Origin: Actinoplanes sichuanensis
GTDB taxonomy: Bacteria; Actinomycetota; Actinomycetes; Mycobacteriales; Micromonosporaceae
DNA: 64,000 bases
Assembly: GCF_033097365.1 (NCBI RefSeq)
Contig: NZ_AP028461.1
Coordinates: 3,596,001-3,660,000 of the forward strand
Reading direction: 5' to 3'
Within the stretch, counting starts at the first letter, position 1. Each line of letters starts with the position of its first letter. Under the pieces are notes generated by a model. That model did no database searches. It saw only the letters and a program-made list of their open reading frames with translations, and had not been told where the DNA came from. This document shows, piece after piece, positions 10,537 to 19,839 of the stretch. A program made the translations under genes and the position numbers.

Positions 10537-11639
10537 TCGTCGAACGACGCGTGGTAGTCGCTGAACCGCCGGCGCTGCGCGTCGAGATCCGCCGAGCCGG
10601 TCGGGTAGACGTGGTCGAACAACTCGACCGGCTGCGGATCGGGCATCGCCAGCACACGTTCGCGCAGGTCGAGGGCGGCCTTCTTGGCATCGTCCTCGAC
10701 CTGCGCGAAGAAGTCGTCGCCGGCGATCAGCTGCTTGGTGAGGAAGGCCTTGAGCCGGCTGATCGGATCTTTCGCCTTCCACGCCTCGACCTCGCTGGCG
10801 ATCCGGTAGCGCGAGGGGTCGTCGGAGCTGGTGTGCGCGCCCATCCGGTAGGTGTAGGCCTCGACCAGTTTCGGGCCCTCGCCGCCGCGGGCGTGGTCGA
10901 GGGCGGCCCGGGTCACGGCGTAGCTGGCCAGCACATCGTTGCCGTCCACCCGGATGCCCGGGAAGCCGTAGCCGCCGGCGCGCCGGTAGAGCGGCACCCG
11001 GGTCTGCCGTTCCGCCGCGGCGGAGATCGCATACTGGTTGTTCTGGCAGAAGAACACGATCGGCGCGTTGAAGACACCGGACCAGACGAACGACTCGTTG
11101 ACCTCGCCCTGGCTGGAGGCGCCGTCGCCGAAGTAGGCGATCACCGCCTCGCCGTCGGGTGTGCCGGTCTTGCCCTCCATGGCCACGCCCATGGCGTAGC
11201 CGGTGGCGTGCAGGGTCTGCGCGCCGATGACGATCGTGTACTGGTTGAACTTGAACTCGTTGGGATCCCAGCCGCCCTGGTCCACCCCGCGGAACAGGCC
11301 GAACGGCATGATCGGGTCGATCCCCCGGCAGTAGAGCACCCCGTGCTCGCGGTAGGTGGGGAACGCCATGTCCTGTGGCTGCAGCGCCCGCCCGGAACCG
11401 ACCTGGGCCGCCTCCTGACCGAGCAGACTCGCCCACAGGCCGAGCTCACCCTGCCGCTGCAGGGCGACCCCCTCGGCGTCGAGCCGGCGGACGGTCACCA
11501 TGTCCTGATAGAGGCCACGGAACTCGTCGTCGGTGAAGTCGACCGCGTAGGTCACCCCGTCGGGACCGGTGACGCTGTCGACGTGGTCACCCTCGGGGTT
11601 CAGCAGCTGTACGAAACCGTCACCACCGTGTTGGTCCAC
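10533..11639 (-). CDS. Pyruvate / branched-chain 2-oxoacid dehydrogenase E1 alpha subunit
   Basis: A 368-residue thiamin-diphosphate-dependent E1-alpha. The TPP/Mg motif runs from GDGASSQGEVNESFVWSG to FFCQNNQYAIS; the family region TYREHGVLYCRGID, the phosphorylation-loop-like YRMGAHTSSDDPSRYR and the C-terminal helical region are present. It would form an alpha2beta2 E1 that decarboxylates pyruvate or a branched-chain 2-oxoacid and passes the acyl group to lipoyl-E2. No E1-beta, E2 or E3 gene is adjacent, so its partners must be encoded elsewhere. The lipoate-ligase-like gene at 4.0-4.7 kb is functionally related but too far away to call linked. Confidence 0.88.
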
Positions 11640-11708
11640 TGCTCGACCGTATGCCCAGCCCCAGGGACCGGGTCAAGCCCGGTCCCATTTCGTCGGGCCG
11701 GAACCCGG

Positions 11709-12149
11709 TCAGCGGCGGCCGGTGGCCAGGGCGATCAGGAACTGGCCGCCGCCGGTGTCGACGGTCGCGGTCACCGGCAGGCCCGGAACCAGCCGGGAGA
11801 AACGGTCCACCAGCCAGTCCGCCGCCTCCTGGGCGTCCCGCTTGCTGGGACAGCGGGCGACCAACTCCCGGCCGCCCTTGCGCTCCAGCCGCTCGGCGAC
11901 GGTGATCAGCGGTGCGGGCTCCACCACGTTGAGCCGGTCCGGCCACGCGATGACCACCTTCACGGCGCCCTTGCGGGTGTTACAGGCCCGGTGAGCGAGC
12001 CGCTCGGCGACCTTGGCCTTGCGATCGGCGGTCCGGCTGTCCACGCTCGGGCCCCGCGGATCGTTGACCGACATGTCCGGATCGACCGGCTCGTCACACA
12101 CCCAGCAGCGCCAACCGTCGCGCTTTCCCACGTCCTCGAGGAGACTCAC
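11709..12149 (-). CDS. HNH-like zinc-ribbon protein
   Basis: A 146-residue protein. The N-terminal part has CWVC near residue 15 and HRACN near residue 53, a CxxC...HxxCN spacing like HNH-type zinc sites (HRxCNxxKG is typical of HNH endonucleases). The C-terminal half (VAERLERKGGRELVARCPSK onward) is an alpha/beta segment I do not recognise. It may be a nuclease relative or just a zinc-binding protein; the usual second catalytic His of HNH is not obvious. It is preceded by a purine-rich GAGGAG before the ATG. The GC and codon use match its neighbours. Confidence 0.6.
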   Translation of the reverse strand: MSLLEDVGKRDGWRCWVCDEPVDPDMSVNDPRGPSVDSRTADRKAKVAERLAHRACNTRKGAVKVVIAWPDRLNVVEPAPLITVAERLERKGGRELVARCPSKRDAQEAADWLVDRFSRLVPGLPVTATVDTGGGQFLIALATGRR

Positions 12150-12217
12150 CGGGACAAATTAGCGCATCGGCGCTTGACTATCCGGTGTATGGTTGCTGCC
12201 TCGTGAGGGGAGACGCG

Positions 12218-12400
12218 ATGCGGACGAGAGACTCGATCGCCCTGGTGGTCGCCGCGCTCTCCGTCGCCGCCTCGATCGTGATCGTCAACCAGCCCCTGCC
12301 GGTGTCTCCACCCGCCGATTCGGGGAAGTCAAACCCGGTCGTCCTCCTGACCGAGGCCGGCGCCCTGTGGGACTGCCCGGACGAGGCCGCCGACGGCTGA
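12218..12400 (+). CDS. Small single-pass membrane or secreted peptide
   Basis: A 60-residue frame starting at ATG 12218, with a GAGGGGAGA ribosome-binding site. It has a short basic N-terminus (MRTRD), one hydrophobic helix (SIALVVAALSVAASIVIV) and a short polar tail containing a single Cys. It resembles the many small uncharacterised membrane peptides of actinobacteria. An inverted repeat AGCGC-ATCG-GCGCT at 12161-12174 lies upstream. Its last 72 bases overlap the convergent GGDEF gene, which makes it less certain. Confidence 0.5.
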   Translation: MRTRDSIALVVAALSVAASIVIVNQPLPVSPPADSGKSNPVVLLTEAGALWDCPDEAADG

Positions 12401-13825
12401 CGCCCGCCGGGCCGCGCGACGACGCTGTTTCGCCGCATACATGTCCGCGTCGGCTGTGCTGAGCAGTGACGATGCGTCGTATCCGCAGCCGGCGGCCAGA
12501 CACAGCCCGATGCTGCAACCGGCGGTGACCTCCACCTCGCCTGACGGCAGCTGCAGGTGATAGGGCGCGTCGACGGCCTCCTGGATACGGGCGGCGAGGA
12601 GTTCGGCCTCCGCCGTGGTGGTGTCGGTGCAGGCGATCACGAACTCGTCGCCGCCCAGTCGGGCCGCGATGCCGTGCAGGCCGACCGTCTCGGACAGGCG
12701 CTGGGCCGCGGCGATCAGCAGCTGGTCACCGGCGTCGTGGCCGTACGTGTCGTTCACCGCCTTGAAGCCGTCCATGTCGATGAACAGGATCGCCACGTCG
12801 CTGCCGTCCTGCCGGCACCGGCTGAGTGAGGCCGCCAGGGTCTCCATGAAGTAGGCCCGGTTCGGCATGCCGGTGAGCACGTCGGTCTCGGCCTGCATCC
12901 GGATCCGCTGGAACAGCAGCGCCTTCTCCAACACGAGGCCACCGACGTCGACCAGGTGGTCGAGGAACGACCGCGCATCGGTGCCGTCCGGCGGGACGCC
13001 GGTGAGCAGCAGCCGGCCGGCGCTCGGGTCCTGGCTGCCCAGGCGCAGGGCGAGGGCTCCGGGCGGGATCTCGTCGAGGATCCGGGGCCATTCGGCGCCG
13101 CCGCCCGCGGCCAGTTCCTCGCCGTAGATATCGGTCAGGTAGACCGCGGCCCCGGCCAGCGGCACGTGTTCGATCATGGTGTCGACGATGTTGCGGGCCG
13201 CGGTGATCACGTCGACCATGCCGGCCAGCCCGGCGGTGACCGCGTTCAGGCGTTGCAGCCGGTGCAACTGATCCTGGGTGCGCCGGTACAGCCGCCCGTT
13301 GTCGATGGCGAGCGAGATCCGGCTGACGATCGCGATCAATTCCTGGATGTCCGCATCGTCGAAGGGCCGGTCCTCGGTCCGGGCCAGCAGCAGGTGCCCG
13401 AGGTGCTCGCCCCGGACGGTGAGCAGCCCGTACGCGAGGTGGCTCAGACCGCCGGCGGAGAGCCACTCGGGTGCCGGACTCTCGCCGACGGGTGCAGCGG
13501 TCACCGGCCGGGCCGCGCTGAGCGACTGCACAGCGGCGGGCGCCGACACGGTTCCCGAAGGCAGGTGCCGGGCCGCGATGCCCCACTGCGCGGCCAACCG
13601 CAGGCCTCCGTCAGCCGGGGTGAGCACGACCGCGACGTCGGCGTCGAACATCTCCGCGACGTCACACACCGCGCATTCCAGCACGTCGTCGACCTCGGTG
13701 ACCTTGCCCAGCGCGGTGACGAGCTGCGCCAGCCGGGTGGCGCGGGCCAGGGCCCGAGCCGAGATGGCCCGCGACTGGGCCAGCTCGGCGCGCAGCCGGC
13801 GGATCTCGTCGTCGTCCTCCCCCAT
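12329..13825 (-). CDS. GAF-GGDEF diguanylate cyclase
   Basis: A 498-residue cytoplasmic protein. A short N-terminal coiled coil (DDDEIRRLRAELAQSR) is followed by a GAF-like sensory domain (about residues 35-185), a second GAF-like region (about 195-320), and a GGDEF domain with DMDGFKAVNDTYGHDAGD and an intact GGDEF motif. The residues at the usual I-site read GLHG, so there is no RxxD inhibition site. It should synthesise c-di-GMP in response to a small ligand or to its partner. The stop codon of the upstream FIST gene is only 2 bases from this start, which suggests translational coupling and a shared signalling role. Confidence 0.88.
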   Translation of the reverse strand: MGEDDDEIRRLRAELAQSRAISARALARATRLAQLVTALGKVTEVDDVLECAVCDVAEMFDADVAVVLTPADGGLRLAAQWGIAARHLPSGTVSAPAAVQSLSAARPVTAAPVGESPAPEWLSAGGLSHLAYGLLTVRGEHLGHLLLARTEDRPFDDADIQELIAIVSRISLAIDNGRLYRRTQDQLHRLQRLNAVTAGLAGMVDVITAARNIVDTMIEHVPLAGAAVYLTDIYGEELAAGGGAEWPRILDEIPPGALALRLGSQDPSAGRLLLTGVPPDGTDARSFLDHLVDVGGLVLEKALLFQRIRMQAETDVLTGMPNRAYFMETLAASLSRCRQDGSDVAILFIDMDGFKAVNDTYGHDAGDQLLIAAAQRLSETVGLHGIAARLGGDEFVIACTDTTTAEAELLAARIQEAVDAPYHLQLPSGEVEVTAGCSIGLCLAAGCGYDASSLLSTADADMYAAKQRRRAARRASAVGGLVRAVPQGAGLGQEDDRV

Positions 13826-13827
13826 GA

Positions 13828-15018
13828 TCAGAGGGCGAGGACGACGACGGTGGCGTTGTGGAAGCCGGTCGACCCGGTGACCCGGGCGAATTCGCCGTAG
13901 GTGAAGAACCCGGCGAACGGTGCCGCGCCCAGCTGATCCCGGATCGCGGCGGCCTCCTCGGGAACCTGGTCGCCGAGCGGCGTGACCCGGCCGGCGCAGC
14001 TGAACACGAGCGCCCCGCGAGCCGTGCCGCCGAGCCGCTGGACCGCGGCGGCGGCGGCGGATCCGGCGGCGTCCAGCAGGTCACGCTGGTTGCCGGCGAG
14101 TACCTGGACGACTGACTGCTCGCTGACGTGACCGAACATGATCAGGGAGCCCTCGGCGGTACGACCGAGAATGTGCCGTCCGTCGAAGGTGCCCGCCGCG
14201 TTCGCGAGTCCGAGCGGATGGTCGAAGGTGAGCCGGGCGAAGGTGGGTCCCTCGCCGTCCTCCGGTTCGCCGGCCGGGAGCTGATCGCCGCGCTGGCCGA
14301 GATAGGCGTCGACGGCCGGGCGGCCGTCCAACTCGTGGATGACGTTGCCCTCGGCGCGGGTCACCGTCATCGGGTCGCCGATCGGATGCCAGCCGTGCGC
14401 GACGCCGATGCCGAGCGGATGCGGCGAGTTGATCCAGACCGCGATCAGGCTGTTGGACATCAGTTTGCCGTCGGCGAACTGATGCGTGGCCCCCATCGAG
14501 AGGTTCTCCGACGCGGCGCCGCCGACCAGCGGAACGGTCGCGCCGGTGACCGCATAGCTGCCGCGGACCACCTCCCGCAGGTCACCGGCCAGCCCGTCGG
14601 TCAGCATCATCAGCACCGAGTGTTCGCCGTCTCCGCCGGCGCGTTCGCGGGCCGATTCGGTGACGCGGCGGGCGGCACCGCGCAGATCCCCGCTGACCGA
14701 GTCGGCGGCGGCGACACCGAAGGTGAGTTCGGCGGCCGGCAGGTAGAGCGTGACGGCGCCGCGGGACAGGGTCGTGGACCCGGTGAAGCCGGCGTAGGCG
14801 GTGCAGCCGACGACCTGGGCCGGCGCGGCGGCCTCGGCCACCGCCTCGAAGAACAGCAGCGGGTCGTAGTCGACGGTCGCGTGGGCGATGACCAGGTCGG
14901 CCGCCTCGGGGGTACGCCCACCGAGCGCCGCCGCCACCGATTCGCGGGCCGCGGTCTGCGGATCGGCGTGCGTGCTGCTGCCCTGGCCGGCCCGGCGCCG
15001 GTCGCTGTCGTCCACCAT
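13828..15018 (-). CDS. FIST-domain sensor protein
   Basis: A 396-residue protein with FIST N (about residues 40-230) and FIST C (about 240-385) domains: VVGCTAYAGFTG, GGAASENLSMGATHQF, then GWHPIGDPMTVTRAEGN and the C-terminal CAGRVTPLG and GFFTYGEFARV segments. FIST proteins are proposed small-molecule (often amino-acid-like) sensors linked to signal transduction. It lies directly upstream of the GAF-GGDEF gene in one operon, so it probably supplies the input for that cyclase. No membrane segment is visible. Confidence 0.85.
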   Translation of the reverse strand: MVDDSDRRRAGQGSSTHADPQTAARESVAAALGGRTPEAADLVIAHATVDYDPLLFFEAVAEAAAPAQVVGCTAYAGFTGSTTLSRGAVTLYLPAAELTFGVAAADSVSGDLRGAARRVTESARERAGGDGEHSVLMMLTDGLAGDLREVVRGSYAVTGATVPLVGGAASENLSMGATHQFADGKLMSNSLIAVWINSPHPLGIGVAHGWHPIGDPMTVTRAEGNVIHELDGRPAVDAYLGQRGDQLPAGEPEDGEGPTFARLTFDHPLGLANAAGTFDGRHILGRTAEGSLIMFGHVSEQSVVQVLAGNQRDLLDAAGSAAAAAVQRLGGTARGALVFSCAGRVTPLGDQVPEEAAAIRDQLGAAPFAGFFTYGEFARVTGSTGFHNATVVVLAL

Positions 15019-15103
15019 GATCGCCCCCGGTTCACGGCGCGGTCGTCCGACCGCCGCTCCTCGACTCCTATCGGCCGGAGCGGGACGGGGTTGACGGTTT
15101 CGG

Positions 15104-15487
15104 TCAGTCGTGAATCCGGGTGCAGCCGTTCGCCGGGTCCTCCGACAGCGTGATCACCGCGTCGAGCCGGTCGCGGGTGCGGATCAGGTTGGTGATCTGC
15201 TCGTCGATCCGGGCCCGCTCGGCGGCCAGGAGGGCCCGTGACTCCGGGGTGTTGGCCTTGGCGTCGACGCAGGGCAGCAGGTCGACGATGGTCCGGCTGG
15301 ACAGCCCGGCGCGGTAGAGCATCTGGATGAGCTGCACCCGGTCGACGGCCGGCTCCGGATAGTGCCGCTGGCCGCTGTCGCTGCGCCCGGCCGCGAGAAG
15401 ACCCTGCTCCTCGTAGTAGCGCAGCGCCCGGACGCTGACCCCTGATCTGGTCGCCAGTTCACCGATGCGCATCGTGACCCCTGCCAT
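15104..15487 (-). CDS. MerR-family transcriptional regulator
   Basis: A MerR-type regulator with the winged helix at the N-terminus: MRIGELATRSGVSVRALRYY, EEQGLL, YPEPAVDRVQLIQML, then the dimerisation coiled coil (LLAAERARIDEQITNLIRTRDRLD) and a short C-terminal tail CTRIHD. The single Cys and the cysteine in LLPCVDAKA do not form an obvious metal site. Either ATG 15487 (AGAGG upstream) or ATG 15472 (AGGGG upstream) can start it. It is divergent from an SDR gene and probably controls it through the intergenic inverted repeat. Confidence 0.85.
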   Translation of the reverse strand: MAGVTMRIGELATRSGVSVRALRYYEEQGLLAAGRSDSGQRHYPEPAVDRVQLIQMLYRAGLSSRTIVDLLPCVDAKANTPESRALLAAERARIDEQITNLIRTRDRLDAVITLSEDPANGCTRIHD

Positions 15488-15492
15488 AAGAC

Positions 15493-15524
15493 TTGCCTCT
15501 GACGTCAACGTCAGGTCCTAGCGT
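15493..15524 (+). promoter_or_regulatory. MerR-type promoter/operator for the SDR gene
   Basis: A -35-like TTGCCT (15493-15498) and a -10-like TAGCGT (15519-15524) are separated by a long 20-base spacer, the spacing typical of MerR-activated promoters. The spacer holds a perfect inverted repeat, CTGACGT-CA-ACGTCAG (15499-15514), as the likely regulator site. The SDR ATG at 15532 lies 8 bases after the -10, so the transcript is probably leaderless. Confidence 0.65.
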
Positions 15525-15531
15525 AACCGGC

Positions 15532-16248
15532 ATGCAGATCAACGGAGCAAACGTCCTGGTCACCGGCGCGAACCGAGGCCTCGGTCGGCAGTTCGCCCGC
15601 TCGCTCGCCGAGCGTGGCGCCGCCAAGGTGTACGCGACCGCCCGTCGCCCGGAGCTGATCGACGTGCCGGGTGTCATCCCGGTACGGCTCGACATCACCG
15701 ACGGCGACTCGGTGGCCGCCGCGGCCGCCGCCGCACCGGACGTGGACATCCTCATCAACAACGCCGGCATCTCGACCGGCGCCAACCTGATCACCGGTGA
15801 CCTGGCCGCCATCCGCAGCGAGATGGACACCCACTTCTACGGCACGCTCGGCGTGATCCGGGCGTTCGCGCCGCAGCTGGCCGGCGGCGCGATCCTCAAC
15901 GTGCTGTCCGCGATCTCCTGGCTCGCCGTCGACGGGGCCGGGGCGTACCACGCGGCGAAGGCGGCCGAGTGGGCACTGACCAACAGCGCCCGGCTGGAGC
16001 TGGCCGCGCAGGGCACCCTGGTGACCGGCCTGCACCTGGGCGCGGCCGACACCGACATGATGGCCTGGTACGACGGTGACAAGACCGCGCCCGAGGTGAT
16101 CGTGGCGGCCGCGCTCGACGGTGTCGAGGCGAGCCGGACCGAGGTGCTGGCCGACGCCTGGAGCGCCCAGGTGAAGGCGTGGCTGTCGCAGGACCCGGCC
16201 GTGGTCTACCGGGAGGCGGCGGCCGCCCTGTCGGTACTCGCGGCCTAA
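15532..16248 (+). CDS. Short-chain dehydrogenase/reductase
   Basis: A 238-residue SDR with the nucleotide-binding TGANRGLG motif at residues 11-18, NNAGIS near 76, the catalytic Ser region LSAISWLAVDG near 125 and the YHAAK active site near 141-145. It should reduce or oxidise a carbonyl/alcohol with NAD(P)(H); the substrate is unknown. The start ATG at 15532 is immediately behind a MerR-type promoter without a clear ribosome-binding site, fitting a leaderless mRNA. The divergent MerR gene presumably senses a stress or substrate that this enzyme handles. Confidence 0.9.
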   Translation: MQINGANVLVTGANRGLGRQFARSLAERGAAKVYATARRPELIDVPGVIPVRLDITDGDSVAAAAAAAPDVDILINNAGISTGANLITGDLAAIRSEMDTHFYGTLGVIRAFAPQLAGGAILNVLSAISWLAVDGAGAYHAAKAAEWALTNSARLELAAQGTLVTGLHLGAADTDMMAWYDGDKTAPEVIVAAALDGVEASRTEVLADAWSAQVKAWLSQDPAVVYREAAAALSVLAA

Positions 16249-16310
16249 AACCGTTCCCATAGTTCGCTGAATGCGTCCTGTGCTCGCGTTTTATTGGTGA
16301 CGCTGGTCGG

Positions 16311-19300
16311 GTGACGGTGTCTTCGACCAGGCCGGCGCGCCGATTCCGGCTGTGGCGCGCCACGACCGTGTGCGCCCTGCTACTCGGCGTGCTGGGCCTG
16401 ACCGACTGGGCGCTGACCCTGGAGCTGGGCCGGATGTTGCCCGGCGACAGGCTGATGGCCTGGCAGAGCGCGGTGATGACCGGCGCGACGGCGGTCGGGC
16501 TGCTGATCGCCGGGCCGGTCCGGGCGGGCGGCCGACGGCTGTGGGCGGTCCGCGTGACCGCGCTGTTCGTGATCGGTTTCGCGATCGAGCGGCTGATCAG
16601 CGGTCTGCTCATGCCCGCGGCGGATCGGCCGCCGCTGCGGTCCCCGGTGGCGTTCCTGCTGCTCGGCCTGGCTCTGTTGCTGCTGGAGACGGGCCGGGGC
16701 CGCGGGCATCTGCCGGCCCAACTGCTGGCCGCCGCCGCGGCGCTGGAGATGGCGGTCGCCGCGTTGGCCGCGCTGCTCGGGATCGCGGCGCTGTACTGGG
16801 ACTCCGAGGCCACCGACACCCCGATCGGCACACAGGCGGCGCTACTGCTGCTGGCCCTTGCGGTGACGGTCAGTCGACCCGGCGGGCTGGCGGTGCGGAT
16901 CTTCGGCAGCAGCCGGCTCGGCAGCCGTACGGTACGGCGGCTCACCCCGACGGTGGCCGCGGTCGTGGTCCTGCTCGGCCTGGCGCTCGCGATCATGAAG
17001 CGGAACCGGATCGACCTGGAAGGGGTGGTCGCCAACGTCGTGGTCAGTGTGCTGTTGCTGACCCTCTACCTGGTGCTGCTGCGGGCCGGACACATGCTCA
17101 ACGACGCCGATGCGGGCCGGCTCGGGCTGATCGCCGAACTGCGCGAGCAGCGCGACTTCAGTGACACCGTGTTGACCGCGCTGATCGAGGGAGTCATGGC
17201 GGTCACCCCGGACGGAACCGTCCTGCGGGTCAACGGGCGTTGGTCGCAGATCACCGGCTTCCCGGCCGACGAGGTGATCGGGGCCCGTCCGCCGTACGTG
17301 TGGTGGCCGCCGGGTGGTTCGGAGACCTGTGCCCGGCAGGTGAAGCAGGTGCTGGAGGGCGAGGGCAGCACCGAGTTCGACACGCTGTTGCGGCACCGGG
17401 ACGGGTCCGAACTGCCGGTGCTGGCGAGCATCCACCCGATCGCCGGCGACGGGCACGTCACGATGCTGATCGTCACCTACCGCGACCTCACCGAACGGGA
17501 CCGGGCGCAGGCGCAGCGGCGACAGATGGCCGAGGAGCTCGACCATTTCTTCACCCTGTCCCGGGACCTGATGTGCATCGCCTCGCGGGACGGCTACTTC
17601 ACCCGGGTCAACCCGACCTGGACCGAGGTCTTCGGATGGACCACCGAGGAGTTGACCAGCCGGCCGTACCTGTCCTTCGTGCACCCCGACGACGTGGACC
17701 GCACCCTGGCCCAGGGCATCACCCTGGTCGACGGGCTGATGCCGACGATCTCGTTCGAGAACCGGTACCGGACCCGCGACGGCGACTACCGGTGGGTGGA
17801 CTGGAACGCCACTCCGGCCGAGGACGGTGAGTCCATCTACGCGGTGGGCCGTGACGTCACCGAGGCCAAACGGGCCGAGCAGCGGTTCCGCCAACTGGTC
17901 TTCAGCGCCCCCGACGCCATGGTGATCGTCGGTGCCGACGGGATCATCCGGCTGGTCAACGAGCAGACCGAGCGGTTGTTCGGCTGGCTCGCGGTGGACC
18001 TGGTCGGCCGATCGGTGCGGATGCTCATCCCAGCCCGGCTTCGCGACCACCACGACGCGGACATGCACGAATACCTCAAGGACCCGTCGCCACGCCGGAT
18101 GGGGATCGGCCGCGACCTGACCGCGCTGCACCGCAACGGCAGCGAGTTCCCGGTCGAGATCACCGTCGCCCCGCTCGACACCGAGGAGGGGATCCTGGTG
18201 TCGGCGGCGATCCGGGACGTCTCCGAACGGCAGCGCACCGAACGGGCACTGGCCGCCGCACGGGACGAGGCGCTCGCCGCGGCGGCGGCCAAGTCGCAGT
18301 TCGTGGCCATGGTGAGCCACGAGATCCGTACCCCGATGAATGGGGTGATCGGGTTGACGAAGTTGCTGCTGGACACACCGCTGCAGCCGGTGCAGCGGCG
18401 GTACGGCGAGTCGATCCGGGCGTCCGCGCAGGCCCTGCTGGCGATCATCAACGACATCCTCGACTTCTCCAAGATCGAGGCGGGCAAGGCGACCCTGGCC
18501 GAGTCGGACTTCGACCTCGGTGACCTGCTCGAACAGGTCGCCCACGCGGGAGCCGCGGCGGCCCGGGACAAGAACATCGACATCGTCGGCTACTACCCGC
18601 CGGATCTGCCCGCCGTCGTGCACGGCGACGAGGGCCGGCTGCGGCAGGTGCTGCTGAACCTGATCGGCAACGCGGTCAAGTTCACCCACCGCGGCGAGAT
18701 CGTGATCCGGGTCGACCCGCTCGGACCGGTCGGCGAGGTCCGGCGCCACTACGACTTCACCGTGTCCGACACCGGCATCGGCATCGACGCCGACCAGATC
18801 TCCCGCATGTTCGAGCCGTTCACCCAGGCCGACGCCACCAACAGCCGCGAATTCGGCGGCACCGGGCTGGGCCTGACCATCAGCCGGCAACTCGTCGAGC
18901 TGATGGGCGGCACCCTCCAGGCCGACAGCGAACCCGGCCGCGGCAGCCGGTTCCACTTCACCGTCGCGCTCGGCACGGTCGAGTCGGCACAGGAGTCGCA
19001 GGAGCGGCACCGGGGACTGGCCGGCCGCCGTCTGCTGATCGCCGACGCCAACCCGACGAGCCGCGGTTTCCTGACCGAGCACGTCGAGGCGTGGGGCATG
19101 CGGGTCACCGCCGCCGACAGCGCCAACGCCGCCCTCGACGAGCTCGGCCTGGCGTGCCGGCGCGGCGAGCCGCACGACATCGCGGTCATCGACCACCACC
19201 TGACCCGGCTGGACGGCGTCGAGTTGATCAGCGTGATGAGCGCCCAGCCGGAGATCGAGCCGCGCCCGTTCTGTGTGCTGCTGAGCCGCGACCCGTCGGC

Positions 19301-19820
19301 CGAGAACCGGCTCACCGATCACTCCGGGGTCGACGTGCTGGCCAAGCCGATCGGCCCGTCGGTGCTGTTCAACTACCTGATGTCGCGGTTCGGGCCGGTC
19401 GCGCCGGCCCGCGACGAGAGCGTCCGGCCGGCGCCCGCCACGGCCGCCGCGCGGGGCCGGATCCTGCTCGCCGAGGACAATGAGATCAACCAGCTGGTCG
19501 CCGTCGACACACTGGCCGGGCTCGGCTACGCCACCGACATCGCGGTCGACGGCGCCGAGGCCGTCGAACTGGCCGCCACCGGCGACTATGTGGCGATCCT
19601 GATGGACTGCCAGATGCCCCGCCTGGACGGATACCAGGCCACCGAGCAGCTGCGGGCCCACGAGAGCCCGGACCGGCACACCCCGATCATCGCGATGACC
19701 GCCGGGGTGCTGGCCGAGGACCGGCAGCGGGCGCTCCAGGCCGGCATGGACGACTTCCTGGCCAAACCGATCGATCCGGAGAAACTCCGGGCCACCCTCG
19801 ACCACTGGACGAGCGTCTGA
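16311..19820 (+). CDS. Membrane PAS-rich hybrid histidine kinase
   Basis: An 1169-residue hybrid sensor kinase. The first 265 residues hold about eight membrane helices (a MASE-like sensory part). Three PAS domains follow: DFSDTVLTALIEGVMAVTPD, SRDLMCIASRDGYFTRVNP, and SAPDAMVIVGADGIIRLVN. The transmitter has HisKA with SHEIRTPMNG and HATPase motifs (NAVKFT, SDTGIGI, GGTGLGLTIS). Two receiver domains end the protein: the first is divergent (IADAN..., VIDHHLTRLDG, AKPIG), the second canonical (AEDNEIN, MDCQMPRLDG, AKPID). The C-terminal receiver probably signals to partners; no output regulator is adjacent. GTG 16311 is the start. Confidence 0.92.
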   Translation: MTVSSTRPARRFRLWRATTVCALLLGVLGLTDWALTLELGRMLPGDRLMAWQSAVMTGATAVGLLIAGPVRAGGRRLWAVRVTALFVIGFAIERLISGLLMPAADRPPLRSPVAFLLLGLALLLLETGRGRGHLPAQLLAAAAALEMAVAALAALLGIAALYWDSEATDTPIGTQAALLLLALAVTVSRPGGLAVRIFGSSRLGSRTVRRLTPTVAAVVVLLGLALAIMKRNRIDLEGVVANVVVSVLLLTLYLVLLRAGHMLNDADAGRLGLIAELREQRDFSDTVLTALIEGVMAVTPDGTVLRVNGRWSQITGFPADEVIGARPPYVWWPPGGSETCARQVKQVLEGEGSTEFDTLLRHRDGSELPVLASIHPIAGDGHVTMLIVTYRDLTERDRAQAQRRQMAEELDHFFTLSRDLMCIASRDGYFTRVNPTWTEVFGWTTEELTSRPYLSFVHPDDVDRTLAQGITLVDGLMPTISFENRYRTRDGDYRWVDWNATPAEDGESIYAVGRDVTEAKRAEQRFRQLVFSAPDAMVIVGADGIIRLVNEQTERLFGWLAVDLVGRSVRMLIPARLRDHHDADMHEYLKDPSPRRMGIGRDLTALHRNGSEFPVEITVAPLDTEEGILVSAAIRDVSERQRTERALAAARDEALAAAAAKSQFVAMVSHEIRTPMNGVIGLTKLLLDTPLQPVQRRYGESIRASAQALLAIINDILDFSKIEAGKATLAESDFDLGDLLEQVAHAGAAAARDKNIDIVGYYPPDLPAVVHGDEGRLRQVLLNLIGNAVKFTHRGEIVIRVDPLGPVGEVRRHYDFTVSDTGIGIDADQISRMFEPFTQADATNSREFGGTGLGLTISRQLVELMGGTLQADSEPGRGSRFHFTVALGTVESAQESQERHRGLAGRRLLIADANPTSRGFLTEHVEAWGMRVTAADSANAALDELGLACRRGEPHDIAVIDHHLTRLDGVELISVMSAQPEIEPRPFCVLLSRDPSAENRLTDHSGVDVLAKPIGPSVLFNYLMSRFGPVAPARDESVRPAPATAAARGRILLAEDNEINQLVAVDTLAGLGYATDIAVDGAEAVELAATGDYVAILMDCQMPRLDGYQATEQLRAHESPDRHTPIIAMTAGVLAEDRQRALQAGMDDFLAKPIDPEKLRATLDHWTSV

Positions 19821-19839
19821 GGGGGTCTAGGGTGGCGGG

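Noticed and set aside
16842..19805. Long minus-strand frame opposite the hybrid kinase
   Set aside because: Same antisense composition; the plus-strand gene shows all histidine-kinase and receiver motifs.
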